Shown here: in pieces, positions 1 through 6,892 of the stretch
Position numbering within the stretch: position 1 is the first letter of the stretch
Layout of the letters: each line of letters begins with the position of its first letter
Assembly: GCA_002696885.1 (NCBI GenBank)
Contig: NZSO01000057.1
Coordinates: forward strand, 1 to 8,679
Reading direction: 5' to 3'
Source: Verrucomicrobiales bacterium
Lineage (GTDB): Bacteria; Verrucomicrobiota; Verrucomicrobiia; Verrucomicrobiales; DEV007
Length of the DNA: 8,679 nucleotides
Notes under the pieces: generated by a model
Told to the model about the DNA's origin: nothing
Seen by the model: only the letters and a program-made list of their open reading frames with translations
Database searches by the model: none
Made by a program: the position numbers and the translations under genes

Positions 1-1142
1 AGTTGATAGCTGAGGGTACACCAAAGGAAATCATAAATTCTGAGACTTCTCTAACTGGAAAATATCTTTCAATGAAAGTTAAGATAGAAGTCCCAAAGAA
101 AAGAATAAAACCTCCTAAAATAGTTGAACTATCAGATTCTTTTGATTCTGGATGGATTACCGTAAAAAATGCGACTGATAACAACCTCAAAAATATAAAC
201 GCATCCTTTCCGTTAGGTTGTCTAACATGTGTTACTGGAATTTCTGGAAGTGGAAAATCTACTTTGGTTAATAATATTTTGAAAAAAACCATCTTTAGAA
301 AATTCTATGGTTCAAAAGAACAACCCGGAGCTCATGATGTGATAATCGGATTAAATCAAATCGATAAAGCTATAGTCATAGACCAGTCTCCTATTGGAAA
401 GAGCCCTAGATCAAATCCGGTCACTTATAGTGGAGCGTTTAGTGAAATCAGGAAATTATATTCTCAGGTTCAGACTTCAAAAATTAGAGGTTATGACATG
501 GGTAGATTTAGCTTCAATGTAAAAGGAGGTAGGTGTGAGGCATGTAATGGTGATGGTTCTATCAAAATCGACATGCATTTTCTCAATGACGTATATATAA
601 ATTGTGAAAGTTGCAAAGGATCCAGATACAATTCTGAAACTTTAGATGTCACTTACAAAGGAAAAAATATAGCTGAAGTTCTAACAATGACAGTAGATGA
701 GGCTACACAATTTTTCGCAAAAATACCGAAAATTTACGATAATCTTAGATCTATGGGAGAGGTTGGGTTGGGATACATTAAATTGGGTCAACCAGCCAAC
801 ACTTTGTCTGGGGGTGAGGCTCAAAGGCTAAAGTTGGCCTCTGAGTTATCTAAAAATTCTACAGGAGATACACTATATCTTCTTGATGAACCAACAACTG
901 GACTTCATTTTTCCGATATAAACAACCTATTGTCAGTTTTATATAAACTCAGAGATAGTGGAAACTCTCTAATTGTTATAGAACATAACTTAGATGTAAT
1001 TAAGTGCGCTGACTGGATTATTGATATGGGGCCTGAGGGTGGCCCTAGCGGAGGTTATATAGTGGCTGAGGGGCCTCCTAATGTTATAGCTAAAAATAAA
1101 GATAGCAGTACTGGGAAATTCCTTAAAGAAATTATCAAATGA
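1..1142 (+). CDS. uvrA: UvrA, excinuclease ABC subunit A (C-terminal half, 5' end outside window)
   Basis: UvrA is the cytoplasmic DNA-damage sensor of nucleotide excision repair; as a dimer it loads UvrB onto lesions. Only the second ATPase half is present. The frame is open to the left edge, and the first visible residues (IAEGTP) match the end of the first ABC module, so the TTG at 3 is not the start. Counting that TTG as residue 1: Walker A GISGSGKST at 79-87, a zinc module with CxxC pairs at C178/C181 and C201/C204, ABC signature LSGGEAQ at 268-274, Walker B with D295-E296, and switch His328 in VIEHNLD. All catalytic elements are intact and spacing is normal for UvrA (full length usually about 940 residues). 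It ends in TGA, 3 bp from the convergent aldolase/dehydrogenase gene. Identification is near certain; intactness of the missing half cannot be judged. Confidence 0.97.
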   Translation, partial: LIAEGTPKEIINSETSLTGKYLSMKVKIEVPKKRIKPPKIVELSDSFDSGWITVKNATDNNLKNINASFPLGCLTCVTGISGSGKSTLVNNILKKTIFRKFYGSKEQPGAHDVIIGLNQIDKAIVIDQSPIGKSPRSNPVTYSGAFSEIRKLYSQVQTSKIRGYDMGRFSFNVKGGRCEACNGDGSIKIDMHFLNDVYINCESCKGSRYNSETLDVTYKGKNIAEVLTMTVDEATQFFAKIPKIYDNLRSMGEVGLGYIKLGQPANTLSGGEAQRLKLASELSKNSTGDTLYLLDEPTTGLHFSDINNLLSVLYKLRDSGNSLIVIEHNLDVIKCADWIIDMGPEGGPSGGYIVAEGPPNVIAKNKDSSTGKFLKEIIK

Positions 1143-1145
1143 TAT

Positions 1146-3125
1146 TTAGATCACTCTGTCGTTTCCTCCATCTAGGGAAATTTGAGAGCCTGTTGTTTTA
1201 GAAAACACATCACTATTCATAAGGGAAACCATTTTACCAACGTCAGCGGACTTGATCTCTGTTTTCATTAAATTTCTAGTCTTATACTCATCAATAGTTA
1301 ATCCATACCTCTCTGCCGAACGAGCAAGTGCCTCAGGTGTCCAGAGTTTAGTATCAAATACCGCGTCAGGATGGATAATGTTACATCTCACACCATGTGG
1401 TGCTAACTCAAGTGCTGCGACACGACATAACTGAGTCAGTCCTGCCTTTGCACATGAATAACTTGCTGCTCCAGCTCCAGGAGCCATAACATTGCGGGAA
1501 CCCACTAAAACAATGGATCCTGAAATACCATTTTTAAGATAAGGTATGACGTTTTTAAGAAACAATTGATGGCTCGTTAAATTAACTGACATTGATTTTT
1601 GCCAATTATTTTGATCCATTTCATCAATATAAGCTCCAGCTGTAAATATACCTGCATTACTCACAACAATATCAATCCCCCCATAGGAGTTTATAATATG
1701 GTTAATCGCTGATTCTACCTTTTTTTCATCAGTTAGGTTTATGATTATCCCCTCCCCGTTAATTTTATTCATTTGGGTAATGATCTCGGGGCTCAGATCA
1801 AGGCCAACAACAGTTGCTCCGTCATTGGCTAAAGCCTCTGCACATGCAAAACCGATCCCAGCTGCAGAGCCCGTAACAATGGCGACTTTACCTTGGTGAC
1901 AGGGTTTGTTGTTTGACCCTTTATTTAATTTTGCTTGTTCCAACTCCCAGTACTCTATCGCAAATAATTCTTTAGCGCTTAGGGCTTTCCATGAACCAAA
2001 AGCTAACTGAGTTTGCTTAATCGTTTTAATAGTATGAGCGACAATGTCCTCAATTACCTTTAATTCGTTAAGGTCTGTACCGAATGTTAAAATACCTTTT
2101 CCAGGCCAAACCGCCCATCTTGGTGCAGGGTCAAGCATTGTCATGTCTGCACTTGAATGAGTATTAAAGTATTTTGTATAATCAGCTACGTATTTATCTA
2201 ATGAGTTTTCAATATTAGAGCCGATGATAAGTGGAATCCTTTTTGTTCTTATCACATGATCAGGCGTTAATGGACCTTTGGTCGCCAATGGTTTAACATT
2301 TTTAAGACATGCAAATTCTCTGGCTTCAGTTGAGTTATCAAATCTAGAAACAACGGCTGCTCCTCTCCACTCAGAAACTTGTTTTCTGATAAGGGATAAT
2401 TCTGATGGATTTGGTTTCGATGATATTGGTTTAGGTAATTTTTTTGTTCCAATTGATTTTTTTATGTATCTCTCGGCTTGGCTTACCAATTTGATCATTA
2501 ACTCATATGATTTTTTGGCGTCATCGTGAAAAGTAAAAATTCCATGATTCATTAAAATCATACCTTCAAGCTTTGCAATATCTGAACGCATAATGTGTTT
2601 TTTTACTTCTCGTGCAAGGTCAAATCCAGGCATTACGTATGGAATCGTAATGACCCGGTCTCCAAACACTTCATTAATGTTTTGTCTGCCATTTGGTGCG
2701 TTTGTTAGGGATAATATTGCGTCAGCATGTGTATGATCTACAAACCGGTGTGGAATTACAGCGTGCACAATTGCTTCGATTGAAGGATTCGAAGAATTAG
2801 GATCAATCATGGAAGAACGGCATTGATTTACCATTTCTGTGTCAGATAGGGATTCAAATTCTGATAACTTTAGAAGATCAATCATTCTACAACCTGAAAA
2901 GTCATTTTCCTCGATCGAGACTAAGTCGCATCCACTGCCTTTGACATAAAGATATTCTGTAAGCTTACCAAAGAAATCTTTCTTTTTTATTTTAACGGAG
3001 GTATTACCTCCGCCATGTAAAACAAGATCTGGATTTTGCCCAAGCAGTCTGGATGTATAGACGCGTTTTGCTAATAAGTTTTTATTAAAACGCTTGGCAT
3101 CCTTATCATTCCAAAGTGATTTCAT
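1146..3125 (-). CDS. Bifunctional class II aldolase / short-chain dehydrogenase (RhaD/YuxG-like fusion)
   Basis: This 659-residue protein has two enzyme domains. The N-terminal class II aldolase/adducin domain (about 15-225) shows the phosphate-loop type GGGNTS at 38-43, the probable catalytic Glu117, and the metal-ligand pattern HTH (His131, His133) plus His194 in NHG. The C-terminal classical SDR domain (about 411-659) has the Rossmann motif TGSAAGIG at 418-425, SNAG at 489-492, and the catalytic set Ser543, Tyr556 and Lys560 (YSCAK), ending in the family-typical GGNDRVI. Related fusions split a phosphorylated deoxyketose such as rhamnulose-1-phosphate and oxidise the resulting aldehyde with NAD. 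No rhamnose isomerase, kinase or regulator is nearby, so the substrate is open. The ATG overlaps the glnS stop (ATGA), with no visible Shine-Dalgarno, suggesting coupled translation. Cytoplasmic; both active sites look complete. Domain identity is very sure, substrate is not. Confidence 0.93.
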   Translation of the reverse strand: MKSLWNDKDAKRFNKNLLAKRVYTSRLLGQNPDLVLHGGGNTSVKIKKKDFFGKLTEYLYVKGSGCDLVSIEENDFSGCRMIDLLKLSEFESLSDTEMVNQCRSSMIDPNSSNPSIEAIVHAVIPHRFVDHTHADAILSLTNAPNGRQNINEVFGDRVITIPYVMPGFDLAREVKKHIMRSDIAKLEGMILMNHGIFTFHDDAKKSYELMIKLVSQAERYIKKSIGTKKLPKPISSKPNPSELSLIRKQVSEWRGAAVVSRFDNSTEAREFACLKNVKPLATKGPLTPDHVIRTKRIPLIIGSNIENSLDKYVADYTKYFNTHSSADMTMLDPAPRWAVWPGKGILTFGTDLNELKVIEDIVAHTIKTIKQTQLAFGSWKALSAKELFAIEYWELEQAKLNKGSNNKPCHQGKVAIVTGSAAGIGFACAEALANDGATVVGLDLSPEIITQMNKINGEGIIINLTDEKKVESAINHIINSYGGIDIVVSNAGIFTAGAYIDEMDQNNWQKSMSVNLTSHQLFLKNVIPYLKNGISGSIVLVGSRNVMAPGAGAASYSCAKAGLTQLCRVAALELAPHGVRCNIIHPDAVFDTKLWTPEALARSAERYGLTIDEYKTRNLMKTEIKSADVGKMVSLMNSDVFSKTTGSQISLDGGNDRVI

Positions 3126-4810
3126 GATTTATTAATTTTTGCCCATGTGTCACGAAGGGCAATGGTTCTGTTAAATATAATTTTATCTTTTGTTGAGTCT
3201 TTTGAATCCAGGCAGAAATATCCTTTCCTCTCAAATTGAAAGTTTTCTCCAACCTTTGCACTGATTAAAGAGGGCTCTAGTTTGCAATCAGTTAAAATTG
3301 ATAATGCATTTTTGTTGAAACAATCCTTCCAATCCTTCTCTGTAGATGGATCTTCAACAGTAAAAGTTCTGTCATAGAGTCTAACCTCAGCGTTTATTGA
3401 CTCATTATGGGGAACCCAATGTATTGCTGCACGAACTTTTCTACCCTCTGGATTTTTTCCTAATGTGTCTGGGTCGTACGTACATAAAACTTCGATAATG
3501 TTACCCTCGTCGTCCTTTATCACTTCATGGCAGCGAATGCAGTATGAATACCTGAGTCTAACTTCACTTCCAGGGCTTAACCTGTAATATTTCTTTGGAG
3601 GATCCTCCATGAAATCATCAGATTCTATGTAAACAACTCCATTAAATGGAATCTCTCTTTTCCCCAAATTAATATCTTCAGGATTATTAACTGCATGCAT
3701 GGATTCAGAATGATCTTTTTCGGGCCAATTTGTTATTGTTAATTTAATTGGGTCAAGGACAGCCATTTTACGAAGAGCACACTCATTTAGGTGTTCTCTA
3801 ACTGTGTGTTCCAACAAAGCGATGTCAGTGATACCTGAAAATTTCGTAACACCAATAGATTTACAAAAAGTTTTTATTGCTTCAGGTGGGTACCCTCTTC
3901 TTCTCAATCCAGAAATCGTTGCCATCCTTGGGTCATCCCAGCCATCTACATAATTATCATTAACCATCTCGATTAATTTTCTTTTACTTAGTAAAGTATA
4001 AGTGGGCTGTAGTTTACTAAACTCAATTTGCCTGGGTTTGCATGGTACAGGTAAATTATTGATAAACCACTCATATAAAGGCCTATGCTGTTCGAATTCG
4101 AGGGTACAAATAGAATGAGTGATACCTTCAATCGAATCGCATTGACCATGAGCAAAATCATAGCTTGGATAGATGACCCATTTATCTTCGGTTCGATGAT
4201 GATGAGTTTTCATGATCCTGTAAATTACTGGATCGCGTAAATTCATATTAGGATCAGACATATTGATCTTTGCTCTCAGCACTTTCTCTCCATCATTGAA
4301 ATCTCCTTTTTTCATTCTTTCGAAGAGATCGATGTTTTCTTCAATTGATCTTGATCTGAAAGGACTGTTCTTGCCTGGTGATGTTAACGTTCCTCTATAT
4401 TCACGTATTTCTTCTGCGTTTAAATCGTCAACATAAGCATTGCCATTTTCGATTAAATAGCATGCCCATTGATATAATTGGTCAAAATTATCTGATGCAA
4501 AGTAAAGATGTTCCCCCCAGTCAAAACCTAACCATTTAACATCTTCCTTAATGGATTCAACATATTCATTCTCCTCCTTAGACGGATTTGTATCATCAAA
4601 CCGAAGATGGCACCTTGATCCAGACTCAATATTTTCGTTAGCGATACCAAAATTCAAACATATCGATTTGGCATGACCTAAATGTAGGTAACCATTTGGT
4701 TCAGGCGGGAATCTTGTTACCGATGATGTGTGCTTGCCTGACGACAAATCGTCTTTTACGATTTCTCTTATAAAATCGTTCTGATGTGGTTTAGAATTAT
4801 TCCCAGACAT
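3122..4810 (-). CDS. glnS: Glutaminyl-tRNA synthetase
   Basis: GlnRS charges tRNA-Gln with glutamine in the cytoplasm using ATP. The protein is 562 residues, close to the usual 550-560 of bacterial GlnRS. The class I catalytic core holds the HIGH motif as HLGH (43-46), preceded by the GlnRS/GluRS-type stretch RFPPEPNGYL (33-42), and the KMSKS-type loop as LLSKR (273-277). The segment from about 340 to the end matches the C-terminal beta-barrel anticodon-binding region (for example EVRLRYSYCI and IHWVPH). It is the GlnRS type rather than GluRS, given the PPEPNGYLHLGHAKSICLNF signature and the two-barrel C-terminus. The ATG at 4810 precedes the conserved RFPPEPNG by about 30 residues, as expected. 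It is the first gene of a minus-strand pair; its TGA overlaps the ATG of the aldolase/dehydrogenase gene. Its promoter must lie in the 96-bp divergent gap or inside the acetyltransferase gene. Confidence 0.97.
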   Translation of the reverse strand: MSGNNSKPHQNDFIREIVKDDLSSGKHTSSVTRFPPEPNGYLHLGHAKSICLNFGIANENIESGSRCHLRFDDTNPSKEENEYVESIKEDVKWLGFDWGEHLYFASDNFDQLYQWACYLIENGNAYVDDLNAEEIREYRGTLTSPGKNSPFRSRSIEENIDLFERMKKGDFNDGEKVLRAKINMSDPNMNLRDPVIYRIMKTHHHRTEDKWVIYPSYDFAHGQCDSIEGITHSICTLEFEQHRPLYEWFINNLPVPCKPRQIEFSKLQPTYTLLSKRKLIEMVNDNYVDGWDDPRMATISGLRRRGYPPEAIKTFCKSIGVTKFSGITDIALLEHTVREHLNECALRKMAVLDPIKLTITNWPEKDHSESMHAVNNPEDINLGKREIPFNGVVYIESDDFMEDPPKKYYRLSPGSEVRLRYSYCIRCHEVIKDDEGNIIEVLCTYDPDTLGKNPEGRKVRAAIHWVPHNESINAEVRLYDRTFTVEDPSTEKDWKDCFNKNALSILTDCKLEPSLISAKVGENFQFERKGYFCLDSKDSTKDKIIFNRTIALRDTWAKINKS

Positions 4811-4860
4811 AATAATAAGCGAATCATTATTGCACAGTAAAATTCTTATTCCAGATACAT

Positions 4861-4888
4861 TTCACAGATGCCATAATTCGATTATAAT
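4861..4888 (+). promoter_or_regulatory. Sigma70-like promoter of the acetyltransferase gene, with palindromic -10
   Basis: A -35-like TTCACA (4861-4866, five of six consensus bases) is followed after 16 bp by a perfect TATAAT (4883-4888). Transcription would start near 4895, leaving a short AT-rich leader of roughly 12 nt before the GTG at 4907. The core ATTATAAT (4881-4888) is its own reverse complement, so the minus strand also reads TATAAT at 4886-4881, pointing toward glnS about 70 bp away. I see no good -35 for that minus-strand copy. The rest of the gap (4811-4906) holds no recognisable RNA gene or riboswitch. Confidence 0.55.
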
Positions 4889-4906
4889 AAGACAATAAAA
4901 TTTATC

Positions 4907-5389
4907 GTGAGTCATTTAAATATTCGAGAAGCGGTGGCAGAGGATATCCCCTCAATACATCATTTATTAATGGAATTGGCAGAATTCGAAAGAATTCTTG
5001 ATTCAGTTGAATCAACTTTAGAGTCAACCAGGAATGCTCTTTTCGGTGATAATCCAAGTGCAAAAGCAATTGTTGCTGTAGAAAATAATGAGATTATTGG
5101 AACTGCAATTTTTTTCTTTAATTACTCAACGTTCGTTGGCAAAAAGGGCCTTTATCTTGAGGACATAATTATTTCGCCAAAATATAGAAACAAGGGGGTT
5201 GGCACTAAAATGATGATTGAGTTGGCAAGGTGCGCAGTTAAATATGATTGCGGAAGAATGGAGTGGACCGTTTTAGATTGGAATAATAGAGCAATTGAAT
5301 TTTATCAAAAAATTGGAGCAAATATAATGAATGATTGGAGGCTTGTGAGGATGAATGCAGAAGCAATAAAAAAACTTTCATGTACCTAA
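4907..5389 (+). CDS. GNAT family N-acetyltransferase, SSAT/diamine-acetyltransferase-like
   Basis: This 160-residue single-domain protein transfers acetyl from acetyl-CoA to an amine. The GNAT fold is seen in order: the N-terminal strand IREAVAEDI, helix LLMELAEFE (20-28), central strands IIGTAIFF (63-70) and LYLEDIIIS (82-90), the acetyl-CoA loop RNKGVG (94-99), and the C-terminal EFYQKIGA with Tyr133 as candidate general acid. The combination of LYLED, the WNNRAIEFY segment and the terminal WRLVRM resembles eukaryotic-type spermidine/spermine and thialysine acetyltransferases more than the RimI or SpeG families, so a polyamine or diamine substrate is a fair inference but unproven. The start is GTG because an in-frame stop lies at 4874-4876 and no ATG or TTG intervenes; no Shine-Dalgarno is visible. 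It is monocistronic, reads away from glnS and overlaps the tail of the ABC-ATPase gene by 12 bp. Confidence 0.88.
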   Translation: MSHLNIREAVAEDIPSIHHLLMELAEFERILDSVESTLESTRNALFGDNPSAKAIVAVENNEIIGTAIFFFNYSTFVGKKGLYLEDIIISPKYRNKGVGTKMMIELARCAVKYDCGRMEWTVLDWNNRAIEFYQKIGANIMNDWRLVRMNAEAIKKLSCT

Positions 5390-5410
5390 CAACTGACCAT
5401 CGGAAAGTTT
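5368..5410 (-). terminator. Possible intrinsic terminator of the importer operon, overlapping two stop codons
   Basis: On the minus strand AAACTTTC (5410-5403) pairs with GAAAGTTT (5379-5372), an 8-bp stem. The pairing extends by ATG/CAT (5400-5398 with 5382-5380) after a 2-nt bulge, and the 3' arm runs into seven T residues (5374-5368). This is the layout of a Rho-independent terminator, although the stem is AT-rich and the loop is about 15 nt, so it may be weak. The 3' arm contains part of the ATPase stop codon. The reverse orientation has only a short interrupted T stretch, so termination of the acetyltransferase transcript here is less convincing. Confidence 0.4.
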
Positions 5411-6016
5411 CAATTTTATCTCCCCCATCAGCTCTGCTTCATTCTTAGAATGGGTGACATGCAAAATAGTAAGGTTCTCTTTTTGATGAATTGTTTTTAT
5501 CAGTTCACAAATTTCGTCCCTACTATCTTCATCAAGAGAGCTCAAGGGTTCGTCCATGCAGATGAATTTAGGCTTTGATGCTAATGCTCTTGCCAAGGCA
5601 ACTCTTTGAACCTCTCCTCCACTAAGACCATAGGGTTTTCTCCTTAAAAGGTAATTAATTTTTAATTCTTCAGCGATTTCTAGAGCTCTATTTTTAGAAT
5701 CGTTTTTATTATAACCACGTAATCTACAGCCAAAAATTAACTGTTCACGTATACTCATTGTCGTGAATAAAACGCCATCTTGAGGGACATATCCTATGTG
5801 TCTCTCCGCTGGCCTTAAATTTGTTACATCAACACCATCAATAATAATTTTACCAGATTTAACTTTTCTAAGGCCACAGACGCTTTCAATGATCGTTGTT
5901 TTACCTGAGCCTGATTTACCCATCAAAACCGCATACTTTCCTTTAGGTATGTTAACAGAAATATTCTTAAGAGAAAAATTTCCTGCTTTTATGGTGATGT
6001 CTTCAAGGCTTAGCAT
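5378..6016 (-). CDS. ABC transporter ATP-binding protein, molybdate/tungstate type (short ModC-like)
   Basis: This ATPase subunit powers the importer encoded just upstream. All ABC motifs are present in 212 residues: Walker A GKSGSGKT (33-40), Q-loop Gln79 in VPQDGVLF, signature LSGGE (131-135), Walker B with Asp155-Glu156 in CMDEP, D-loop SSLD (159-162), and switch His189 in HVTHS. The sequence is most like ModC/WtpC/TupC subunits. It stops right after the ABC domain and lacks the C-terminal TOBE/Mop oxyanion-sensing domain of full ModC (about 350 residues), so direct feedback inhibition through that domain is not expected. The ATG lies 1 bp after the permease stop, with an AGGTG 4 nt upstream inside the permease end, so the two are almost surely co-translated. 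Its tail overlaps the convergent acetyltransferase gene by 12 bp. ABC identity is certain; substrate comes from the neighbours. Confidence 0.9.
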   Translation of the reverse strand: MLSLEDITIKAGNFSLKNISVNIPKGKYAVLMGKSGSGKTTIIESVCGLRKVKSGKIIIDGVDVTNLRPAERHIGYVPQDGVLFTTMSIREQLIFGCRLRGYNKNDSKNRALEIAEELKINYLLRRKPYGLSGGEVQRVALARALASKPKFICMDEPLSSLDEDSRDEICELIKTIHQKENLTILHVTHSKNEAELMGEIKLKLSDGQLLGT

Positions 6017-6017
6017 T

Positions 6018-6887
6018 TTACACCTGAGTTTTACGAGATCCTAACAGCCTTACTAAAACCAAAACAATTATTGCTGCAGTAATCATTAAAAAAGAAACTG
6101 CTACAGCGCCTTCTAAATTCCCAATAGATATTTCAAGAAAAACAGTTGTAGATAAAACTTCTGTTTTACCTCGTGTTGCCCCTGCAAACACAAGAATGGG
6201 GCCAAATTCTCCTAGGGCTCTCGCCCAAGCAAGAATACCGGCTGTCATTATTCCAAATTTTGCTTGAGGCATTACAATCATCCAGAAAGCTTTGCTTCTA
6301 TTACATCCTAATGTTAGAGCAACTTCTTCTTGCCTTGTATCAATTGCCTCAAATGTAGTTCTCATGGTTCGTACAGCAAAAGCACATGACACTGTAAATT
6401 GAGCCAAAATTATCGCCGGAACTTTGTAAGTTATTCCTTCAGGAATGTTGAACGGAATTGAGTTTGGTATTTTTTCATTAATTCCTGAAATAATAAATGC
6501 ACACCACTCTTCGATTGAACGATCAAATAGAATGACTTGATTAAATAGAATGAGTAAACTGAGCCCGATAACTAATGGAGGTAGGACTATTGGTATATCA
6601 AGAATTGAATCGAATAATCGTTTTAATGGAAAATTATATCTTGTTAATACATACGCTGTTGGTACTGCGAAGATAATCGATAATACAGCAGTTATCCAGC
6701 ATGTTTGGAAGGTTAGCCATATTGAAGAACGAATTGATTCGTCATTTAACGCTGTCTTTATTTCATCTAAAGATGTGTATCGAGCATCAGCATATAATAA
6801 GGCAAGAATAAGCAGGAAATACATGACGCCAAGGCACCACATAAAGGAATAAAATAGATAATCAGAGGATACTTTTTTTCTTTTCAC
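6018..6887 (-). CDS. ABC transporter permease, ModB/WtpB-like (molybdate or tungstate)
   Basis: This 289-residue inner-membrane protein would form a homodimeric channel. Predicted helices by hydrophobicity: about 11-33, 57-80, 96-117, 156-175, 213-235 and 259-283, with a basic N-terminus (KRKK) giving an N-inside topology. The cytoplasmic EAA coupling loop is at about 187-208 (EEVALTLGCNRSKAFW), followed by the oxyanion-family hallmark WARALGEFGPILVFAGATRGKT (residues 221-242). It is longer than ModB of E. coli (229 residues). Part of the excess is a long periplasmic loop between helices 3 and 4 (about 118-155), on the side that docks the binding protein. The start is GTG at 6887, 5 bp after the binding-protein stop; the next in-frame ATG (residue 16) would cut into the first helix. 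Family assignment is firm; molybdate versus tungstate cannot be decided. Confidence 0.9.
   Translation of the reverse strand: MKRKKVSSDYLFYSFMWCLGVMYFLLILALLYADARYTSLDEIKTALNDESIRSSIWLTFQTCWITAVLSIIFAVPTAYVLTRYNFPLKRLFDSILDIPIVLPPLVIGLSLLILFNQVILFDRSIEEWCAFIISGINEKIPNSIPFNIPEGITYKVPAIILAQFTVSCAFAVRTMRTTFEAIDTRQEEVALTLGCNRSKAFWMIVMPQAKFGIMTAGILAWARALGEFGPILVFAGATRGKTEVLSTTVFLEISIGNLEGAVAVSFLMITAAIIVLVLVRLLGSRKTQV
6021..6025 (-). promoter_or_regulatory. Ribosome binding site of the ATPase gene
   Basis: AGGTG on the minus strand ends 4 nt before the ATG at 6016 and lies within the last codons of the permease gene. The spacing is tight but usable. It is the only clear Shine-Dalgarno-like site among the starts in this window, and it supports the ATG at 6016. 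Confidence 0.4.
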
Positions 6888-6892
6888 AAAAA

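Noticed and set aside
3..1142. TTG at position 3 as a true start, giving a short half-UvrA protein
   Set aside because: The first residues are the end of the first UvrA ABC module and the frame is open to the window edge, so this is a cut gene, not a stand-alone half.
1140..1165. Bidirectional terminator at the uvrA / aldolase junction
   Set aside because: Only a short imperfect repeat (around AAATTATC and GATATTT) is present, with no T-tract; too weak to call.
4811..4906. Small RNA, riboswitch or tRNA in the divergent gap
   Set aside because: The 96-bp gap is AT-rich, with promoter-like elements only; no tRNA arms or conserved riboswitch core are visible.
6550..6852. Open frame of 100 codons on the + strand, antisense to the permease
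   Set aside because: It lies wholly inside a clearly coding permease, has no start signal or recognisable domain, and fits an antisense shadow. The same holds for the + strand frames within the aldolase and binding-protein genes.
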